Shown here: piece by piece, positions 1 to 8,705 of the stretch
Position numbering within the stretch: the first letter of the stretch is position 1
Layout: each line of letters opens with the position of its first letter
From: Phosphoribacter sp037045045
Lineage (GTDB): Bacteria; Actinomycetota; Actinomycetes; Actinomycetales; Dermatophilaceae
Direction of reading: 5' to 3'
DNA length: 64,000 nucleotides
NCBI GenBank assembly: GCA_037045045.1
Contig: JBAOHL010000001.1
Span: 106,643 to 170,642, forward strand
Notes under the pieces: generated by a model
What the model was told of the DNA's origin: nothing
Seen by the model: the letters and a program-made list of their open reading frames with translations, nothing else
Databases searched by the model: none
Made by a program: the position numbers and the translations under genes

Positions 1-112
1 TCCCTGTCGCCCGGACTGTCCACCCAATAGGTTTGGTGGTGGCACCGGGATCCGTCCCGGTCGGCCGGGCGCCCGTTCGGGGCCCGGGTCCGCAGAACGT
101 CGGGAGTTGTCC
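1..112 (+). promoter_or_regulatory. Leader region of pntAB
   Basis: No gene is visible here. It contains a CCGGGATCCGTCCCGG inverted repeat near 46-61 and a GGGAG ribosome-binding site at 102-106, which lies six bases before the GTG at 113. That spacing decides the pntA start. The promoter itself may lie further left, outside the window. Confidence 0.45.
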
Positions 113-1660
113 GTGCTGATAGGTGTCCCACGAGAATCGCGGGCGGGTGAACGCCGTGTGGCCGCTACGCCCAAGACCGTCGAACAGATGAAGAAGCTCG
201 GCCTGGACGTCGTCATCGAGAGCGGTGCCGGTTATGCGGCCAGCTTCGAGGACGACGCGTATGCCGCGGCCGGAGCGACCATCGGCAGCAGCGAACAGGT
301 CTGGGCTGCCGATCTCGTCGCCAAGATCAACGCCCCGGACGCCGAGGAGATCTCGCGGATGCGCAAGGGCGCCGCGTTGGTCAGCCTGGCCGCGCCCGCC
401 CTCAACCCGCGGCTGCTCGAGCAGTTGGCCGCCCAGGGCGTGAACGCCCTGGCCATGGACGCGGTCCCCCGCATCTCCCGCGCGCAAGCCCTCGACGTGC
501 TCTCCTCGATGGCCAACATCGCCGGCTATCGGGCGGTCATCGAGGCCGCGCACGAGTTCGGGTCCTTCTTCACCGGCCAGATCACCGCCGCCGGCAAGGT
601 CCCGCCCGCCAAGGTCTTCGTCAGCGGGGCCGGTGTCGCGGGTCTCGCCGCGATCGGCACGGCCAATTCCCTCGGCGCGATCGTGCGGGCCACGGACGTG
701 CGGCCCGAGGTCGCTGAGCAGGTGGAGTCGATGGGGGCCGACTTCGTCAGCCCCGACATCGAGACCCAGGAGGTCAGCTCCGACGGTTACGCCAAGGAGG
801 TCACGGCCGACTACGCCGAGGCCGCCTCGCGGATGTATGCCGAGCAGGTCAAGGACGTCGACATCGTCATCACGACGGCGCTCATCCCCGGCAAGCCCGC
901 CCCAAGGCTCATCACCGAGGACATGGTCGCGGCGATGAAGCCCGGGTCGGTCGTCGTCGACATGGCCGCCTCCAACGGCGGCAACGTCGCCGGCTCGGTC
1001 GCCGACCGGATGGTCGTCACCGACAACGGGGTGAAGATCATCGGCTACACCGACCTGGCCGGGCGGCTGCCCACCCAGGCGTCCCAGCTCTACGGCACGA
1101 ACGTGGTCAACCTGCTCAAGTTGATCTGTCCCGACAAGGACGGCCAGCTGGTCTACAACCAGGAGGACGTCATCGTCCGGGGGATGACCGTCGCCCGGGA
1201 GGGCGCCGTCACGTGGCCACCGCCGCCCGTGCAGGTCTCCGCAGCGCCCGCGGCAGCCGTGGCCACCCCGGTTGCCCCGCCGACACCGAAACCACCGCCG
1301 GATCCCCGCCGACGCCTCGCCTTCATGGGGCTGGGAGCCTTGCTCTTCCTCGTTGTCGCGGCGGTCTCGCCCGAATCGTTCCTCGGGCACTTCATGGTGT
1401 TCATGCTCTCGGTGGTCATCGGCTACTACGTCATCGGCAACGTCCACCACGCGCTGCACACGCCGCTGATGTCTGTGACAAACGCGATCAGCGGCATCAT
1501 CGTCGTCGGGGCACTGCTGCAGATCGGCCACGAAGGCAAGCTCTGGGTGACCATCTTGGCCTTCGTCGGCGCCCTGGTCGCGAGCGTCAACGTCTTCGGT
1601 GGCTTTACCGTCACCGGGCGGATGCTGCAGATGTTCAAGCGGGAGGACCCGGTCCGATGA
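113..1660 (+). CDS. pntA: NAD(P) transhydrogenase subunit alpha
   Basis: Alpha subunit of the membrane proton-translocating transhydrogenase, which couples hydride transfer between NADH and NADP+ to proton flow. The N-terminus LIGVPRESRAGERRVAATP is the canonical alanine-dehydrogenase/PntA start, and a GAGVAGL dinucleotide-binding motif lies near residue 172. The last ~115 residues hold four membrane helices, so this is the full E. coli-type alpha chain rather than the split PntAA/PntAB form. A Pro/Ala-rich linker (about 365-395) joins the two parts. GTG at 113 is preferred over TTG at 107 because GGGAG (102-106) is then correctly spaced and the protein start matches the family. Its stop overlaps the pntB start (ATGA), so the two are translationally coupled. 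Confidence 0.95.
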   Translation: MLIGVPRESRAGERRVAATPKTVEQMKKLGLDVVIESGAGYAASFEDDAYAAAGATIGSSEQVWAADLVAKINAPDAEEISRMRKGAALVSLAAPALNPRLLEQLAAQGVNALAMDAVPRISRAQALDVLSSMANIAGYRAVIEAAHEFGSFFTGQITAAGKVPPAKVFVSGAGVAGLAAIGTANSLGAIVRATDVRPEVAEQVESMGADFVSPDIETQEVSSDGYAKEVTADYAEAASRMYAEQVKDVDIVITTALIPGKPAPRLITEDMVAAMKPGSVVVDMAASNGGNVAGSVADRMVVTDNGVKIIGYTDLAGRLPTQASQLYGTNVVNLLKLICPDKDGQLVYNQEDVIVRGMTVAREGAVTWPPPPVQVSAAPAAAVATPVAPPTPKPPPDPRRRLAFMGLGALLFLVVAAVSPESFLGHFMVFMLSVVIGYYVIGNVHHALHTPLMSVTNAISGIIVVGALLQIGHEGKLWVTILAFVGALVASVNVFGGFTVTGRMLQMFKREDPVR

Positions 1661-3099
1661 CCATCTCATTCACCCTGTTGCAGGGCACGTACATCGTCGC
1701 CGGGCTGTTCTTCATCCTCGCGTTGGCCGGCCTGTCCAAGCACGAGTCGGCGGTCATGGGCAACCGCTACGGCGTCATCGGCATGGCGATCGCCCTCATC
1801 GTCACCATCCTCGCGGCGACCGGCGGGATCGACATCGCGCCGCTCGGCAACTCGCCGGGCGACAGCAAGGGCACGGCGATGGTCGGGCTCGTGATGATCC
1901 TCGTCGCCATGGCGATCGGGGCGCTCGTCGGCATCACCCTGGCCCGCAAGGTCGAGATGACCGGCATGCCGGAACTCATCGCCATGCTGCACAGCTTCGT
2001 CGGTCTCGCGGCCGTCCTCGTCGGCTGGAACAGCTCCTACGAGACCGCGGTCAACCCGGCGATCCACGACGTCGAAGTGTTCGTCGGGATCTTCATCGGA
2101 GCGGTGACCTTCACCGGATCGATCGTCGCCTACCTCAAGCTGTCGGCCAAGATGAAGTCGGCCCCGCTGATGCTGCCGGCCCACAACGTCATCAACCTCG
2201 GCATCGTCGCGATCTTCCTGGTGATGACGGTCGTCTACACGCGCATCCCGCACGACAGCGTGGGCACCCGCCAGGGGCTGCTCGGCGCCATGACCCTGTT
2301 GGCCCTGTTCCTCGGCTGGCACCTGGTCGCATCGATCGGCGGCGGCGACATGCCGGTCGTGGTGTCGATGCTCAACAGCTACTCCGGATGGGCCGCCGCG
2401 GCCGCCGGGTTCCTGCTCAACAACGACCTGCTCATCATCACCGGCGCCCTCGTCGGCTCCTCGGGTGCGTATCTGTCGTACATCATGTGCAGGGCGATGA
2501 ACCGGTCGTTCATCTCGGTTATCGCCGGCGGATTCGGCTCGGACGGGCAGGTCACCGGGGTGGCCAAGGACTACGGCGAGCACCGGGAGACGAATGCGGC
2601 CGAGGTCGCCGAGATGCTCGCCAACGCCCACGACGTCATCATCACGCCGGGGTACGGCATGGCCACCGCCCAGGCGCAGTATGCCGTCGCGGAGCTCACC
2701 AGCCACTTGCGCAAGAAGGGCGTCAATGTCCGGTTCGGCATCCACCCGGTCGCCGGGCGCCTGCCGGGGCACATGAACGTCTTGCTCGCCGAGGCGAAGG
2801 TCCCCTACGACATCGTCCTGGAGATGGACGAGATCAACGACGACTTCCCTTCGACCGACGTCGTGCTCGTCATCGGCGCGAACGACACGGTCAACCCCGA
2901 CGCCCAGGACGACCCGGCCAGCCCGATCGCCGGGATGCCTGTACTCGAGGTCTGGAAGGCCTCGGACGTCATCGTCTTCAAGCGGTCGATGAACACCGGG
3001 TACGCCGGCGTGCAGAACCCGCTGTTCTTCAAGGAGAACTCGGCGATGCTCTTCGGTGACGCCAAGGACCGCGTGGAGGACATCGTCAAGGCCCTCTAA
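1657..3099 (+). CDS. pntB: NAD(P) transhydrogenase subunit beta
   Basis: Beta subunit of the transhydrogenase, about 480 residues. The N-terminal two thirds is a run of membrane helices forming the proton channel. The C-terminal third is the NADP(H)-binding domain III, with the ITPGYGMATAQAQ loop, the GIHPVAGRLPGHMNVLLAEA segment, VIGANDTVNP and the terminal KRSMNTGYAGVQNPLF segment, all typical of PntB. The ATG overlaps the pntA stop by four bases. A strong inverted repeat follows the stop. The likely role is supplying NADPH or balancing redox; the same window carries other redox enzymes (iorAB). Confidence 0.95.
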   Translation: MTISFTLLQGTYIVAGLFFILALAGLSKHESAVMGNRYGVIGMAIALIVTILAATGGIDIAPLGNSPGDSKGTAMVGLVMILVAMAIGALVGITLARKVEMTGMPELIAMLHSFVGLAAVLVGWNSSYETAVNPAIHDVEVFVGIFIGAVTFTGSIVAYLKLSAKMKSAPLMLPAHNVINLGIVAIFLVMTVVYTRIPHDSVGTRQGLLGAMTLLALFLGWHLVASIGGGDMPVVVSMLNSYSGWAAAAAGFLLNNDLLIITGALVGSSGAYLSYIMCRAMNRSFISVIAGGFGSDGQVTGVAKDYGEHRETNAAEVAEMLANAHDVIITPGYGMATAQAQYAVAELTSHLRKKGVNVRFGIHPVAGRLPGHMNVLLAEAKVPYDIVLEMDEINDDFPSTDVVLVIGANDTVNPDAQDDPASPIAGMPVLEVWKASDVIVFKRSMNTGYAGVQNPLFFKENSAMLFGDAKDRVEDIVKAL

Positions 3100-3111
3100 G
3101 GCCCGCACCCT

Positions 3112-3151
3112 TGGTATGCCGCCCGGTCCACTTCGGCCCGGGCGGCATACC
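3112..3151. terminator. Bidirectional hairpin built from an inverted GTATGCCG pair
   Basis: GGTATGCCGCCCGG is followed about ten bases later by its complement, CCGGGCGGCATACC, giving a perfect 14-bp stem. It sits between the convergent ends of pntB and the PH-domain gene, where a shared terminator is expected. There is no U-tract, which is usual in high-GC actinobacteria. Confidence 0.7.
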
Positions 3152-3221
3152 GCTGTCTGGAATCGGTCGAGTCGCCCGTCCGTGGGACGGGTCTGTGTCA
3201 ACGGCCGCGTCGGCGGGCCTG

Positions 3222-4022
3222 TCAGGGTCGTTCGTCCAGGGGGATCGGCCCGGTCTTGGCGGCCGGGCCGTCCTCGTCGTCACTGGTGTAGAGCGTCTCG
3301 GACACGGGTCGATGGATCGGGATGGCTCGGGAGCTGTCCTCGGCAGGGAGTCGGGTGGCACGTCGGGGTTCGCCGGTTCCGCTGACGTCACTGCGCGGCC
3401 TGCGGCCGCCACCACCACGACCGCTGCCACCACCACGACCGCCGCCACCGCCACCACGACCGCCGCCATCGCCACGGCCGCTGCCATCTCCGCGGCCGCC
3501 TCCGCCGGGCCCGGGCAGGCCCTCGGGGAGGACTCGGTAGCGGTCGGCGACATCGAAGATCTCGGCGACGATGGTCCGGTAGGTCCGCTCGGGGTCGGGG
3601 ACCCACGCGACTTCGCGTAGGGCCTGGTCCTGGCCGGCGCTCTCGAGGACGAACTTGCCATAGCCGAGGGCCAGGCCGAAGAGGCTGCGGACGAGCGACA
3701 TATCGGTGACCTTGGCCAGCGGCATCATCCCGGTGGTCCGGGCGACGACGCCGCTGATGAGCAGGAGGCGCTTGTCGGTGGCGACAAACCACTCGGTGCG
3801 CCAGTCGATGACAAGCCAGACGAGCCGGACGAGGAGCGCCATCCAGCCGAGCCATACGACGTTGGCGATCAGGCGGGCGGTCGGTGGCACCGCCGCGTCG
3901 ACGAGCAGGGCGAGGATGAGGCCCGCGGCGACGGCGGCCGCCGGGGCGACGAGCCGGGCCCAGTGCCGATGGATGGTGAGGACGACCCGTTCGCCGTCGA
4001 GGATGTAAGGGTCGATGCCCAC
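3222..4022 (-). CDS. PH-domain membrane protein with Gly/Arg-rich tail
   Basis: 266 residues with a GTG start. Two hydrophobic helices (about residues 24-45 and 52-72) precede a bacterial PH-like domain (WFVATDKRLLLISGVVARTTGMMPLAKVTDM), the YdbT/bPH2 arrangement. After about residue 170 comes a long low-complexity Gly-Gly-Arg tail, then an acidic and Pro-rich end. The precise function of such proteins is unknown; family members are thought to sit at the membrane. The gene starts 16 bases after the stop of the small upstream gene, so the two probably form an operon. The Gly/Arg tail is encoded by a degenerate GCC/ACC trinucleotide repeat (3405-3510) and is probably variable in length. Confidence 0.75.
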   Translation of the reverse strand: MGIDPYILDGERVVLTIHRHWARLVAPAAAVAAGLILALLVDAAVPPTARLIANVVWLGWMALLVRLVWLVIDWRTEWFVATDKRLLLISGVVARTTGMMPLAKVTDMSLVRSLFGLALGYGKFVLESAGQDQALREVAWVPDPERTYRTIVAEIFDVADRYRVLPEGLPGPGGGGRGDGSGRGDGGGRGGGGGGRGGGSGRGGGGRRPRSDVSGTGEPRRATRLPAEDSSRAIPIHRPVSETLYTSDDEDGPAAKTGPIPLDERP

Positions 4023-4038
4023 GGGCCGGCGCCGGGTG

Positions 4039-4206
4039 TCAGCGCTTCAGGAGCGTGTCGAAGAACGACATGATCGCCTTGACGCCCTGGGCGAGGATGT
4101 CGAAGGACGTGCGCACGAGGTCGGCCGCCTGGTTCGGGGACTTGACGATGGCATAGACGACGAAGGCAAGCAGCAGCCACTTACCGATCGTCTTCGCTCG
4201 CGTCAT
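4039..4206 (-). CDS. Small single-pass membrane protein
   Basis: 55 residues starting MTRAKTIGKW. A clear membrane helix (LLLAFVVYAIV) lies near the N-terminus and is followed by a short amphipathic tail ending DTLLKR. The ATG at 4206 is chosen because GAGGAG lies six bases upstream; an in-frame upstream start would lack a binding site. It lies directly upstream of the PH-domain gene, so it may be a small partner protein. No family function is recognised. Confidence 0.65.
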   Translation of the reverse strand: MTRAKTIGKWLLLAFVVYAIVKSPNQAADLVRTSFDILAQGVKAIMSFFDTLLKR

Positions 4207-4558
4207 GGAGTGCTCCTCGTCCTGGCATGCCACGGCATACTCTGGATACCAGTGTGACGCACGAGGCAAATGGGGAGGTCGAGGCGCGCCGCAGCCTGAG
4301 ATTCACGTTCTCCCTCATCCGGCCGCCCGGTCACCTCGTGACCGCCCTGTCGCCCCCGCCCCGCCAGCCGACCAGGCCGCCGCTGCTCGGTGTGGCAGAC
4401 CGCGGGTATGCCGCGCGAACCGCCCCGCTCACGTGCGCGCCGGCAGGTCCGCCGCGGATCGCGGGACCGACGTCGGCGGGTCAGCTTCACGAGGTTGACG
4501 GCCCGATGCTGCGCCACGGCCTCCAGCCGCCGCGGAGCGCGCGACCGGCGTCGGCGGG
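4207..4558. other. Intergenic stretch with a partial duplication of the upp 3' end
   Basis: About 350 bases with no convincing gene. Two copies of a ~24-base sequence (core CGTCGGCGGGTCAGC) lie at 4461-4485 and 4541-4564; the second runs into the upp stop codon. The spacer also has two GTATGCCG-type octamers (4233 and 4406). The promoter of the small membrane gene must be here. Confidence 0.5.
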
Positions 4559-5209
4559 TCAGCCCACGGCGGGGACGACGCCATAGAGCCGGTCCCCGGC
4601 GTCGCCCAGGCCCGGGACGATGTAGCCCTGATCGTTGAGCCGCGCGTCGACCGCCCCCGTGACGAGGGTGACCGGCACCTCGAGGTCGGCCAGGGCGGCC
4701 TCCACGTGGGCGATCCCTTCGGGGGCGGCGATGAGCGTAATCGCCGTGATGTCGTCGGCGCCGCGGTCGACGAGATAGCGGATCGCCGTGGCGAGAGTGC
4801 CTCCGGTGGCGAGCATGGGATCCAGGACGTAGCACTGACGGGCGGCGAGGTCATCCGGCAGCCGGTTGGCGTACGTCACCGCCTCGAGAGTCCTCTCGTC
4901 GCGGGCCATCCCGAGGAAGCCGACCTCGGCGCTGGGCAGCAGTCGCACCATGCCCTCGAGCATCCCGAGCCCGGCGCGCAGGATCGGCACGACGAGGGGC
5001 TTGGGATTGGCCAGCTTGATCCCGGTCGTCGCCGCGACGGGGGTGCGAATCTCGAACGGCTCGACGCGCACGTCGCGGGTCGCCTCGTAGGCGAGCAACG
5101 TGACGAGTTCCTCCGCGAGCCGCCGGAACGTCGGCGAATCGGTGCGCTCGTCGCGCAGATACGTCAGCTTGTGGGAGATGAGCTGGTGGTCGGCGACGAG
5201 GACGCGCAT
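4559..5209 (-). CDS. upp: Uracil phosphoribosyltransferase
   Basis: Pyrimidine salvage enzyme that converts uracil plus PRPP to UMP in the cytoplasm. 216 residues, the usual length. Family landmarks are RDERTDSPTFRRL near residues 20-31, the PRPP loop CYVLDPMLATGGT (126-138) and the uracil-binding GYIVPGLGDAGDR region near the C-terminus. The ATG at 5209 overlaps the tadA ATG on the other strand by two bases. There is no ribosome-binding site, but TAAGTT (5216-5221, minus strand) lies six bases before the ATG, so the mRNA is probably leaderless. Confidence 0.95.
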   Translation of the reverse strand: MRVLVADHQLISHKLTYLRDERTDSPTFRRLAEELVTLLAYEATRDVRVEPFEIRTPVAATTGIKLANPKPLVVPILRAGLGMLEGMVRLLPSAEVGFLGMARDERTLEAVTYANRLPDDLAARQCYVLDPMLATGGTLATAIRYLVDRGADDITAITLIAAPEGIAHVEAALADLEVPVTLVTGAVDARLNDQGYIVPGLGDAGDRLYGVVPAVG

Positions 5210-5723
5210 GCGCGAAACTTACCGCGTGCCACCTGACCCGCCCGATCTCGATCCCGGACACGACCCCCGGTATGCCGAGTGGATGGGTCTCGCGCTGGAC
5301 CTCGCCCGTGGCGCCGGGCAGGTCGGCGACGTCCCGGTCGGGGCGGTCATCGTCGACGAGTCCGGCGAACTCGTCGGGCACGGCGCCAACGCTCGGGAGC
5401 GCCTCGATGACCCCACCGCGCACGCCGAAGTCCTCGCCCTGCGGGAGGCGGCGCGGCATACCGGGTCGTGGCGGTTGCTGGGCTGCACTCTCGTCGTGAC
5501 GTTGGAACCCTGCGCAATGTGCGCCGGCGCCGTCGTGCTCGCCCGGGTGCCTACCCTCGTCGTCGGGGCGGCCGACCCCAAGGCGGGGGCGTGCGGATCG
5601 GTGTGGGACCTGGTCCGCGACTCGCGAGCCAACCATCGGGTGGACCTCGTCACGGGGGTGCGCGAGGACGAATGCGGGCAGCTGCTGAGGGACTTCTTCC
5701 GGCAGCGCCGGTCTCGGACCTGA
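5208..5723 (+). CDS. tadA: tRNA-specific adenosine deaminase
   Basis: Zinc deaminase that converts A34 to inosine in tRNA. The catalytic HAE motif (residues 72-74) and the PCAMC zinc motif (101-105) are intact, and GDVPVGAVIVD is the family signature. 171 residues, the normal length. The ATG at 5208 is chosen because GAGG (5198-5201) is well placed; GTG at 5226 is an alternative. The start region overlaps the divergently read upp start, so each gene's promoter must lie inside the other's coding sequence. This could also be a related cytidine/guanine deaminase, but tRNA adenosine deaminase is the best match. Confidence 0.9.
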   Translation: MRETYRVPPDPPDLDPGHDPRYAEWMGLALDLARGAGQVGDVPVGAVIVDESGELVGHGANARERLDDPTAHAEVLALREAARHTGSWRLLGCTLVVTLEPCAMCAGAVVLARVPTLVVGAADPKAGACGSVWDLVRDSRANHRVDLVTGVREDECGQLLRDFFRQRRSRT

Positions 5724-5855
5724 TGGGCCGGGGTCGGTCCGGTCGACCTCCAGGAGAGCGGGAACACCCGCGTGGCACCCGGGAGATCCGGCGTGCCTTG
5801 CGGCATCTGCGGGTGGATTGGGATCTGGCCTTGCCGGGCCGGTACCCTCGTCCGC

Positions 5856-5945
5856 GGTGGTGTGTCCGAGCGGCCTAAGGAGCACGCCTCGAAAGCGTGT
5901 GTGGGGGTAACTCCACCCAGGGTTCGAATCCCTGCACCACCGCCA
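5856..5945 (+). tRNA. tRNA-Ser(CGA)
   Basis: A GGTGGTG acceptor stem pairs with CACCACC at 5935-5941. The anticodon loop CTCGAAA places CGA at 5890-5892. There is a long class II variable arm, a GGTTCGAATCC T-loop, and an encoded CCA end (5943-5945). Confidence 0.95.
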
Positions 5946-6049
5946 CGAGCGAAAGCGGCGTCCTCACGGTGTTTCGCCGTGATCGCGTCCTCGGGCGATC
6001 GGGGTAATCGCGGCGAGCCGTTCGGCGTCCGTGCCGGACGGACGGGGCT

Positions 6050-6577
6050 TCAGCAGGTCGGGGTGACGGTCGCCGGAGCCGGCACCGGCGCGGTGGGCTG
6101 GGCCAAGGCGGTGAACCCGTCGCCGAGGACGAGGTCGACCGAGGCGTCGGCCCGGGTGTCCTTGAGCGGCACGGCCCCGGCAACGAGGCTGAGGACGACC
6201 TGGGCGCTGGCCTCACCGGCCGGCCCGTAGCGCACCTCGGCCGGTTGAGCGATCGAACGCTTGAGCGGGTCGTTCTCGACTCGGCCGACGACGAACCCCC
6301 GCTCCTTGACGAGCTTTGCGGTCGCCCCCGCCAGGCCGCTGCGCTTCGTCGCGTTGAGGACGTTCACGGTGATCTGGCCCGGGGCGACCTGACCGCCCGC
6401 CCCCGGGGTCGGCGTGCACGAGGCCGCCGACGTCGGCGCCTTGACGCTGCGATTCCAGTAGCTCTGCGCGTAGTAGAAGGCGCCGGCCAGCACGATGGCC
6501 ACGACGGCCAGGGTGATGGCCGTGCGGCGCCGCCTGCGGGCCTGCGTCTGCGCCTCCGACTCGACGACGTAGCTCAC
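6050..6577 (-). CDS. LytR C-terminal domain membrane protein
   Basis: 175 residues from a GTG start (AAGGA nine bases upstream). A short Arg-rich cytoplasmic segment precedes one membrane helix (about 20-38, TAITLAVVAIVLAGAFYYA). The rest is extracytoplasmic, with a LytR_C domain (ITVNVLNATKRSGLAGATAKLVKERGF...) and a short Pro-rich tail. LytR_C domains are common at the actinobacterial envelope next to or fused with LCP ligases; the exact role of the stand-alone form is not known. The adjoining minus-strand gene at 6623 ends 45 bases upstream, so the two may be co-transcribed. Confidence 0.8.
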   Translation of the reverse strand: MSYVVESEAQTQARRRRRTAITLAVVAIVLAGAFYYAQSYWNRSVKAPTSAASCTPTPGAGGQVAPGQITVNVLNATKRSGLAGATAKLVKERGFVVGRVENDPLKRSIAQPAEVRYGPAGEASAQVVLSLVAGAVPLKDTRADASVDLVLGDGFTALAQPTAPVPAPATVTPTC

Positions 6578-6622
6578 CGGCCGATGTCCTTCCCGTTGAT
6601 CGCGACGTGCTTGCGCGTGGGC

Positions 6623-6919
6623 CTAGTCAAGCACGAGGACCCGTGCATGAAGCGTCCCACGCTGCTGCAATGCCGCTCTCAGGGCTCGATGGAGCCCGTC
6701 TTCGAGATAGAGCTGGCCGTGCCACTGGACGACGTGGGCGAACAAGTCGCCATAGAAGGTCGAGTCCTCCGCGAGCAGATGGGCCAGATCGAGGGTCCGC
6801 TTGGTCGTCACGAGTTCGGAGAGACGCACCTGTCGGGGCGCGACATCGGCCCAATCCTTGGTCGTCGCCAGCCCATGGTCAGGGTAGGGCCGGGTGTCGC
6901 CGATGCCCTTGAAGATCAC
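6623..6919 (-). CDS. Conserved actinobacterial protein with a ParB-like DGLHR motif
   Basis: 98 residues starting MIFKGIGDTRPYPDHG. The C-terminal half has ...YLEDGLHRALRAALQQR, resembling the ParB/sulfiredoxin-like D-G-x-H-R-x-x-A motif. From memory, close relatives are often labelled VapB-family antitoxin, but no toxin gene is adjacent, so that label should be treated as unproven. A GTG also exists at 6925. I prefer 6919 because the minus-strand TAGACT box (6926-6931) lies exactly six bases before it, the leaderless spacing used elsewhere here. The gene sits between LytR_C and the divergent HerA gene. Confidence 0.6.
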   Translation of the reverse strand: MIFKGIGDTRPYPDHGLATTKDWADVAPRQVRLSELVTTKRTLDLAHLLAEDSTFYGDLFAHVVQWHGQLYLEDGLHRALRAALQQRGTLHARVLVLD

Positions 6920-7054
6920 GCCCACAGTCTAGGTGGAGCCGCGGATGCGAGCTCGGCGGCGGGCCGCGCCGAGGTGCGGAGCTCACGGGTATGCCGGTTG
7001 TTCGCCTTCGTATGCCGGTCGTTCGCCTTCCGATCCCGGGCCCGAGGGAGCCAT

Positions 7055-7060
7055 TACAGT
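7055..7060 (+). promoter_or_regulatory. -10 box TACAGT of a leaderless transcript
   Basis: TACAGT lies seven bases before the GTG at 7068, and no ribosome-binding site is present. Transcription should begin at or next to the start codon. Confidence 0.55.
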
Positions 7061-7067
7061 GGGCGCC

Positions 7068-8705
7068 GTGACCGACGCCCGCACGCCCCAGGATTCTGCC
7101 CCCCAGGACGGCGCCGCCCTGCCGGAGCAGATCGCCCAGATCAAGGCCGGGTACGAGTTCGCCGGCGCCGCGCTGGACTTCGGCGCCGCAGTCAAGGACG
7201 GCACGGCATACCCCGCAGCGACGGTGAAGATCCCGCTGGGCGTGCTCAACCGGCACGGTCTCGTCGCGGGGGCCACCGGCACGGGCAAGACGAAGACCTT
7301 GCAGCTCATGGCGGAGCAGCTCTGTGCGCAGGGCGTGCCGGTCTTCCTCGCCGACGTCAAGGGCGATCTGTCGGGTGTGGCCAGCCCCGGGGTGTCCAAC
7401 GACAAGATCACCGCGCGGGCCAGCGACATCGGCGAGCAGTGGACGCCGACGGCATACCCGGTGGAGTTCTACTCCCTGGGCGGGCAGGGCAAGGGCATCC
7501 CGATCCGGGCGTCGATCTCCTCGTTCGGTCCGACGTTGTTGTCCAAGGTTCTCGGCCTCAACGAGACCCAGGAGTCCAGCCTCGGTCTGGTCTTCCACTA
7601 CGCGGACGCCAAGGGCCTCTACCTCGACGACCTCAAGGACCTGAGGGCGGTCGTGCAGTACCTCACCTCGGACGAGGGCAAGGCCGACCTCAAGGATCTC
7701 GGGGGGCTCTCGGCGGCGACCGCGGGCGTCATCCTGCGCGAGCTCATCACCTTCGCCGACCAAGGCGCGGACGTGTTCTTCGGTCTGCCGGAGTACGACA
7801 CCGCCGATCTGCTGCGCACCGCGTCGGACGGTCGGGGACTCGTGTCGATCCTCGAGCTGCCGGCCGTACAGGATCGCCCGCAGCTGTTCTCGACGTTCCT
7901 CATGTGGATGCTCGCCGACCTGTTCCACGACCTGCCCGAGGTCGGCGACCCCGACAAGCCCAAGCTCGTGTTCTTCTTCGACGAGGCGCATCTGCTCTTC
8001 AGCGACGCCTCGAAGGACTTCCTCCAGGCGATCACCCAGACCGTGCGACTCATCCGGTCCAAGGGGGTCGGGGTCTTCTTCGTCACCCAGTCGCCCAAGG
8101 ACGTGCCCGGTGATGTGCTCGCCCAGCTCGGCAACCGGGTCCAGCACGCCCTGAGGGCCTTCACGCCCGATGACGCCAAGGCCCTCAGGGCGGCCGTGTC
8201 GACCTACCCGAAGAGCGGGTACGACCTCGAGTCGCTGCTGACCTCGCTCGGCATCGGCGAGGCCGTCATCACCGTGTTGTCCGAGCGCGGCGCGCCCACC
8301 CCGGTCGCCTGGACGCGAATGCGCGCCCCGCAGTCGCTGATGGGACCCTCGCTCGAGGCGTTGGTCGACCAGACCGTCGCGGCCTCGTCGGTGGCGGGGA
8401 AGTATGCCGTGGCGAACGATCGCGAGTCGGCGTTCGAGAAGCTCTCCGCCCAGGAGGCGGCCGCGCAGCAGGCGGCCGCGCAGCAGGCGGCCGCGCAGCA
8501 GGCGGCTCGGCCGGCCGACCCCGGTCCCGCGCCCGCTCAGCCGCGGGAACGGACGGCTCCCGCGCGTCGGGCGCAACGTGAGGAGCCGACGGTCGTCGAA
8601 CAGGTGGTCAAGTCCTCGGTGTTCAAGTCGATGATGCGCTCGGCCGGCACGGTGATCGGCCGCGAGATCACCCGGTCGATCTTCGGGACAGCCCGCCGGC
8701 GCTGA
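7068..8705 (+). CDS. HerA-like ATPase (DUF853 helicase family)
   Basis: 545-residue FtsK/HerA-type ATPase. Walker A is GATGTGKT (residues 68-75) and Walker B is LVFFFDEAHLLF near 300-311; a sensor-like FFVTQSP segment follows. The family is annotated as DUF853 helicase-like, and its role in DNA processing is inferred rather than proven. After the ATPase core comes a Gln/Ala repeat, QEAAAQQ-type, encoded by three 15-base direct repeats (about 8454-8503), then a Pro/Arg linker and a short conserved C-terminal helix. The start is GTG 7068, because the reading frame upstream is low-complexity and the -10 box points to this codon. Confidence 0.85.
   Translation: MTDARTPQDSAPQDGAALPEQIAQIKAGYEFAGAALDFGAAVKDGTAYPAATVKIPLGVLNRHGLVAGATGTGKTKTLQLMAEQLCAQGVPVFLADVKGDLSGVASPGVSNDKITARASDIGEQWTPTAYPVEFYSLGGQGKGIPIRASISSFGPTLLSKVLGLNETQESSLGLVFHYADAKGLYLDDLKDLRAVVQYLTSDEGKADLKDLGGLSAATAGVILRELITFADQGADVFFGLPEYDTADLLRTASDGRGLVSILELPAVQDRPQLFSTFLMWMLADLFHDLPEVGDPDKPKLVFFFDEAHLLFSDASKDFLQAITQTVRLIRSKGVGVFFVTQSPKDVPGDVLAQLGNRVQHALRAFTPDDAKALRAAVSTYPKSGYDLESLLTSLGIGEAVITVLSERGAPTPVAWTRMRAPQSLMGPSLEALVDQTVAASSVAGKYAVANDRESAFEKLSAQEAAAQQAAAQQAAAQQAARPADPGPAPAQPRERTAPARRAQREEPTVVEQVVKSSVFKSMMRSAGTVIGREITRSIFGTARRR

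Noticed and set aside
1213..1656. A long N-terminal extension of PntB
   Set aside because: The upstream frame overlaps pntA and has unnatural composition; ATG 1657 with the ATGA overlap gives the normal PntB length.
6623..6919. VapBC toxin-antitoxin pair
   Set aside because: No PIN-domain toxin is adjacent on either side.
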